Assembly (NCBI GenBank): GCA_965661625.1
Contig: CBFIEM010000001.1
Coordinates: 1 to 64,000, forward strand
DNA from: GCA-2705995 sp965661625
GTDB taxonomy: Bacteria; Bacteroidota; Bacteroidia; Flavobacteriales_G; Salibacteraceae
Reading direction: 5' to 3'
Length of the DNA: 64,000 bases
Below, piece after piece: positions 60,671 to 64,000 of this stretch. The notes under the pieces are model-generated. The model was not told the DNA's origin and did not search any database. It saw nothing but the letters and a program-made list of their open reading frames with translations. Within the stretch, counting starts at the first letter, position 1, and each line of letters starts with the position of its first letter. The position numbers and the translations under genes were made by a program.

Positions 60671-60678
60671 CAAATATA
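60671..60678 (-). promoter_or_regulatory. Promoter -7 element of the S8 protease gene
   Basis: TATATTTG on the minus strand is an exact TAnnTTTG, 33 bases before the ATG at 60638 and 6 bases after the end of hemD. The protease therefore need not depend on the hem transcript. Confidence 0.45.
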
Positions 60679-60683
60679 GCGAA

Positions 60684-61337
60684 TTAAGCGTTCTTCAGTT
60701 CACTCCAAGCAGCGCGGGCCAAACTATGTTCATCAAATGATTCTGCTACCGTATATGGAACCTTGAGCGCTGCCAATCTGGCTCCAGTACTTTTACCAAT
60801 GGCAATGTTCATTGGAGGCCATTCATTGGCGCCATCAGCAAAGGAATTCACATTGGATGGACTCGTAAAAACACCCACATCAACGCCTGTAATATTCACG
60901 TTCTTGGGGCTCGTTTCATACACCACTAGGTCTAATGCAGTTGCTTTATTGAGACTTTGCTGTACCGTCTTCAACGATGCATTTCCCTGTGGAAATAAAA
61001 CCGTTTTGCCAGCAGCTAACTCATTGAATGCATTTCCAACTTGCTGAGTGTCTTCACTAGCTCCTATAAAATCTACGTGCAAGCCCCTTTCACTAATTGC
61101 CGTTGCTGTTCCCTTCCCTATTGCACCAAGCTGAATTGGCTTTTTGGGGGTGAATGCATCCAGAAAATAGCGGACTGCCCGTTTGCTTGAAAAGAAAATC
61201 CAATCGGTTGGTGGCACGTGGGTTACAGGCACCGCTGCTGTGTGAATAAACGATTTCGCAATTACTTCCACGCCCTTTTTTACCAGAAGTTGAGTGAAAT
61301 CCGGAGCCTTATCTCGGGTGATTAAAACCCGTTTCAT
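60684..61337 (-). CDS. hemD: Uroporphyrinogen-III synthase
   Basis: A 217-residue protein that closes and inverts ring D of the linear tetrapyrrole. The family is poorly conserved; visible marks are DWIFFSSKRAVRYFLDAF, LGAIGKGTATAISERGLHVD, FTSPSNVNSFADGANEWPP and NIAIGKSTGARLAALKVPYT. The two-domain layout and its position directly after hemC (stop and start adjoin) support the call. It is shorter than many HemD proteins (about 250 residues) but within the range seen. Confidence 0.88.
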   Translation of the reverse strand: MKRVLITRDKAPDFTQLLVKKGVEVIAKSFIHTAAVPVTHVPPTDWIFFSSKRAVRYFLDAFTPKKPIQLGAIGKGTATAISERGLHVDFIGASEDTQQVGNAFNELAAGKTVLFPQGNASLKTVQQSLNKATALDLVVYETSPKNVNITGVDVGVFTSPSNVNSFADGANEWPPMNIAIGKSTGARLAALKVPYTVAESFDEHSLARAAWSELKNA

Positions 61338-62240
61338 TTACCGGTTTACGTTAAGGGTTGCAATGGCCTCTTCAGCAAGTGCTGGTCCATCGGTTCCCAA
61401 CAAATGCAAATAATTAACGGGTGCATCCCATGATTCAGCCTGAGCTACCCAAAGCTCAAACTCCCCGTTATTCAATTCGCAGAAAGCCCCCAAAGGAAGT
61501 TGACAACCACCTTCAAGCAAGCGCAATACACTGCGTTCAACATCAATTCTAGCAGCAACATCCGGCTGGTGAATTACATCTCTCAAGATTGCATTCAAAG
61601 CAGTGTCCTCCTTCCTAATCTGTAGACCTAACACACCTTGAGCAGGCGCACTTACAAACTTTCGCGGATTCAGTTTAATCACGTGAAAGTCACTTAAGTC
61701 TAACCCCAAGCGTTCAACACCAGCTCCTGCAAGCATAATCGCGTCGTAATCTTGATCCCGTAATTTTTGGATGCGGGTAGGCACATTTCCACGTAAATCT
61801 TTAATGCGCACATCGGGTCTTTTGTGTAACAATTGCGATTTCCGCCTTGCACTGCTTGTACCGACAATAGCATCCTGTTTCAAGTTGAACGCTGCTCCTA
61901 CCTCTACCGAACTGTTCTTTACCAACAAATACTCAGAGGGGTCTTCCCGCTCACTTACCGCAGCAATTGTTAACCCATCGGGGTAAGTTGTTTCTAAATC
62001 TTTGTGTGAGTGTACCGCTAAGTCAATACTTCCAGCAATCAGTTCCGCTTCAATCTCTTTGGTAAAAAACCCTTTACCTTCCATTTTGTCGAAGCTCAGG
62101 TGCTGAATACGGTCACCTTGAGTTTTAATAATCTTTAGCGTGACTTCATGTCCGGCTGCTTCAAGTCGACCTTGAACGTGGTGTGCTTGCCACAACGCCA
62201 AATCCGATCCTCGGCTACCTATTACAATGGGGCTTTTCAT
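61338..62240 (-). CDS. hemC: Hydroxymethylbilane synthase (porphobilinogen deaminase)
   Basis: A 300-residue enzyme that joins four porphobilinogens. Marks are IGSRGSDLALWQAHHVQGRL, the catalytic Asp region SIDLAVHSHKDLETTYPDGL, TSSARRKSQLLHKRPDVRIK and DLRGNVPTRIQKL. The dipyrromethane cofactor is bound to Cys246 in LEGGCQLPLGAF. It starts 6 bases after hemA and directly abuts hemD. Confidence 0.95.
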   Translation of the reverse strand: MKSPIVIGSRGSDLALWQAHHVQGRLEAAGHEVTLKIIKTQGDRIQHLSFDKMEGKGFFTKEIEAELIAGSIDLAVHSHKDLETTYPDGLTIAAVSEREDPSEYLLVKNSSVEVGAAFNLKQDAIVGTSSARRKSQLLHKRPDVRIKDLRGNVPTRIQKLRDQDYDAIMLAGAGVERLGLDLSDFHVIKLNPRKFVSAPAQGVLGLQIRKEDTALNAILRDVIHQPDVAARIDVERSVLRLLEGGCQLPLGAFCELNNGEFELWVAQAESWDAPVNYLHLLGTDGPALAEEAIATLNVNR

Positions 62241-62246
62241 AGGGTT

Positions 62247-63485
62247 CTAAAGCTTCTGGAGCATAATTTCTTTCGCCTTCTTCATGGTAACGGCATTCAC
62301 CTTCTTCTCCATGTAAGATAGCATCTCATTCATCAAGGCTCGGGTATCATCATCAACATGATTCAAGCGCTTTGCAAATACCTCAGCCATTGTTTTATCC
62401 TTGATTTCGCGGATGCGCTCAGGAACTTCGCGCATTGCTAGTTCCACTTGACGCTCTTCATAATTTATTCCAAAATCAGCAAGCGATTCATCAACAATAG
62501 ACTCACATTGAACAAGTGCTTTTTTGCGCTCTGCCATGTTTCGTTCAGCCATCGCTTTGAGCGAGCTTACTTCAATCACCTCAACAGGGTGTTGTTGCTT
62601 AATCACAGGATCAAAATCGTTTGGAACGGCCAAATCAACCACAAACTTTTGGTTGTCGTCGTTTCCTAAGAGTTCGCGGTACAAGTCATGTGTAATTACC
62701 TGATGGCTAGCACCTGTACAGGTTACTACCACATCAAAACCCGTTGTGTGGTTAGCGATATCCGCTAAGTCGTAAGCCTTTCCTCCAACCAGTTCGACCA
62801 GTTTTTCGGCATTGGCAAGCGTTCGATTATATATCGAGAAATCAGAATAGCCCTGCTTTTTGAGCTTTTTGAGCATCGCTGTGTTGGTCACTCCTGCTCC
62901 TACCACAAGGAACCTAGCATCCTTTTCAAGGTCGTATGCCATTAACGAGCGGTAAGCTAAATTTACAACTGACACGGGGCGGTTGGCAACATCCGTTTCC
63001 GTAAAAATGCGCTTCGCTGTTTCAATGGTTTTACGCACCGTTAAGCGCAGCATCTCCCCCGTAAGCCCCAACTCATCGCTGCGGTTAAACGCATTGCGAA
63101 TTTGAGAAAGGATTTCGCGTTCGCCTACAACAAGAGAATCTAATGAACCTGCTACTTGGAAAATATGTCGAACAGCATCAAGGCCATCCAACAACTCCGT
63201 GTCTTTAGCCGTCTGTGCAACCTGACGTTCATCCCAATGTGGGTAAAGCACTTCAAAAAGTTCACGCAAAAAAGCATTGTCCGTAATGCGGTGAGAAACG
63301 AAATATACCTCAACCCGATTACACGTAGAAACAAGCATGATTTCTCCCAAGCCCAACTGCTTTTTTACTGCAGGCAATAGGTCCTTGGAAAGATCATCAG
63401 ATACCGAGTAATTTGCGATAGACTCCAGCCCGACGTTCTTGTGCGTAAATGCTATGACTTTAAATTGTTCCAATGCGGTTTGCAA
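62247..63485 (-). CDS. hemA: Glutamyl-tRNA reductase; TTG start
   Basis: A 412-residue enzyme that reduces glutamyl-tRNA to glutamate semialdehyde, the first step of C5-pathway haem synthesis. The catalytic Cys55 lies in MLVSTCNRVEVYFVS. The NADPH domain has RFLVVGAGVTNTAMLKKLKK, and SVVNLAYRSLMAYDLEKDA precedes it; a C-terminal dimerisation helix region closes the protein. No ATG fits: the frame opens with TTG at 63485, five bases after an in-frame stop region, and a second TTG lies four codons later. It is the first gene of hemA-hemC-hemD. Confidence 0.94.
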   Translation of the reverse strand: MQTALEQFKVIAFTHKNVGLESIANYSVSDDLSKDLLPAVKKQLGLGEIMLVSTCNRVEVYFVSHRITDNAFLRELFEVLYPHWDERQVAQTAKDTELLDGLDAVRHIFQVAGSLDSLVVGEREILSQIRNAFNRSDELGLTGEMLRLTVRKTIETAKRIFTETDVANRPVSVVNLAYRSLMAYDLEKDARFLVVGAGVTNTAMLKKLKKQGYSDFSIYNRTLANAEKLVELVGGKAYDLADIANHTTGFDVVVTCTGASHQVITHDLYRELLGNDDNQKFVVDLAVPNDFDPVIKQQHPVEVIEVSSLKAMAERNMAERKKALVQCESIVDESLADFGINYEERQVELAMREVPERIREIKDKTMAEVFAKRLNHVDDDTRALMNEMLSYMEKKVNAVTMKKAKEIMLQKL

Positions 63486-63577
63486 CTTTCAACTACAAAA
63501 GTGCAGCACGCGTTAAAGTGCATTGTCATGAGAGTGTCACCGCAGCTTATTTAGAACAATTCTATAAAAGGCGAAAA

Positions 63578-63601
63578 GGCCCATGTCTAATGACAAAGGC
63601 C
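63578..63601 (-). terminator. Rho-independent terminator of nrdA
   Basis: On the minus strand GGCCTTTGTC and GACATGGGCC pair through nine of ten positions (one G-U, one mismatch) around loop ATTA, followed by TTTT. It lies 30 bases after the nrdA stop and before the hemA start region. Confidence 0.75.
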
Positions 63602-63630
63602 CCTTCAGTTGGCATCGTTAAAAAGCGTTT

Positions 63631-64000
63631 TTAAGCGTTCTTTGGCGCTTCGCTTTCTGTGTTGGTTTCAACCGCTTCATCGGCTGGCAATTCCTCTGCC
63701 ACCGGTTTTGCTTTGAGGTTTTTCTCTACCGTAAACTTAATGGCATCTGTAGCCGCCTTAGTACGCAGGTAGTACATCCCTGTTTTAAGTCCCATTTTCC
63801 AACCGTAAAAATGCATGGATGTAAGCTTCGCGAAATTCGCATTCTCCATAAATACATTCAGCGATTGTGATTGGCAGATGTATGCGCCACGGTCCGCAGC
63901 CATTTCAAGAATAGATTTTTGACTAATCTCCCATGCGGTGCGGTAAAGCATCTTTAAATTATCTGGAATTTCATCGATATTCTGTACTGATCCATTGGCT
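63631..64000 (-). CDS. nrdA: Ribonucleoside-diphosphate reductase alpha subunit, C-terminal part (runs off the window)
   Basis: The last 123 or so codons of the large subunit of class I ribonucleotide reductase. In-frame sequence continues to the right window edge (SVQNIDEIPDNLK before the first visible Met at 63951). Marks are ILEMAADRGAYICQSQSLNV, SMHFYGWKMGLKTGMYYLRT and KAATDAIKFTVEK, typical of the end of the barrel. The remaining tail (about 30 residues, ending SEAPKNA) is acidic and contains no cysteine, although class Ia enzymes usually carry a redox-active Cys pair there. A terminator follows. Confidence 0.93.
   Translation of the reverse strand, partial: ANGSVQNIDEIPDNLKMLYRTAWEISQKSILEMAADRGAYICQSQSLNVFMENANFAKLTSMHFYGWKMGLKTGMYYLRTKAATDAIKFTVEKNLKAKPVAEELPADEAVETNTESEAPKNA

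Noticed and set aside
1..64000. Mobile elements, prophage, tRNA or rRNA genes
   Set aside because: No transposase, integrase or phage structural protein was recognised, and reading the intergenic gaps showed no cloverleaf with a tRNA T-loop motif and no rRNA. A dedicated tRNA search was not possible here.

Overview
The window comes from a chromosome of a member of the Bacteroidota, most likely a marine Flavobacteriales of the Cryomorphaceae or Crocinitomicaceae type. The grounds are type IX secretion (T9SS) cargo with C-terminal sorting domains, a giant SprB-like adhesin followed by its PorP/SprF partner, RprX/RprY-type two-component proteins, an UpxY/NusG-like antiterminator in a polysaccharide operon, a single-subunit cytochrome b succinate dehydrogenase, and repeated promoter -7 elements of the Bacteroidota form TAnnTTTG. 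The genus cannot be named from the sequence alone. Most of the window is core genome; no phage, transposase, CRISPR array, tRNA or rRNA was seen.

Layout. Positions 1-6300 (minus strand) hold a surface-polysaccharide operon for a pseudaminic-acid-type sugar: a wHTH regulator, pseB, pseC, pseF, a double acetyltransferase, pseI, a NusG paralogue, and the first codons of a nucleotide-sugar dehydrogenase. A mostly gene-poor stretch of about 800 bases follows, with a promoter, hairpins, a terminator and one possible tiny secreted peptide. From 6975 to 14225 lie a small helical protein, a leucine-rich-repeat protein, the sdhCAB operon, a membrane protein with a Cys-rich head, and a FadL-like porin. 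Positions 14252-19326 are the SUF iron-sulfur operon (sufA-like, B, C, D, S) with a perfect palindrome next to its promoter. Then come thiL, a membrane protein, a T9SS-secreted protein divergent from rprX/rprY, and a compact rhodanese-DUF6132 cluster.

Positions 25460-37352 are dominated by a 3,653-residue adhesin built from about 34 SprB-type units of about 76 residues, with its PorP/SprF partner one base downstream. Inside the array are a 912-bp higher-order repeat and two inserted paralogous modules. metG follows. On the plus strand from 39677 to 50380 is a run of housekeeping genes: LD-carboxypeptidase, YraN, a pseudouridine synthase, an AsmA-like protein, a histidine kinase, HemW, a cyclase-family hydrolase, an Lrp regulator, a MmcQ/YjbR protein, a DUF502 protein and an EamA transporter. 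Positions 50657-55851 look like an accessory cassette: a TolB_N-TPR-AraC regulator followed by an oxidoreductase, an outer-membrane protein, a DUF4386 membrane protein and an alpha/beta hydrolase. The right end has a 1,498-residue T9SS subtilase, the haem genes hemA-hemC-hemD, and the 3' end of nrdA.

Themes that link the genes: surface sugar plus giant adhesin plus T9SS cargo (cell surface and possibly gliding); SUF, haem, SDH and HemW (iron and respiration); and rhodaneses (sulfur handling). Several genes appear to start at CTG, TTG or GTG, and N-termini were adjusted where conserved motifs or signal peptides decide the start.
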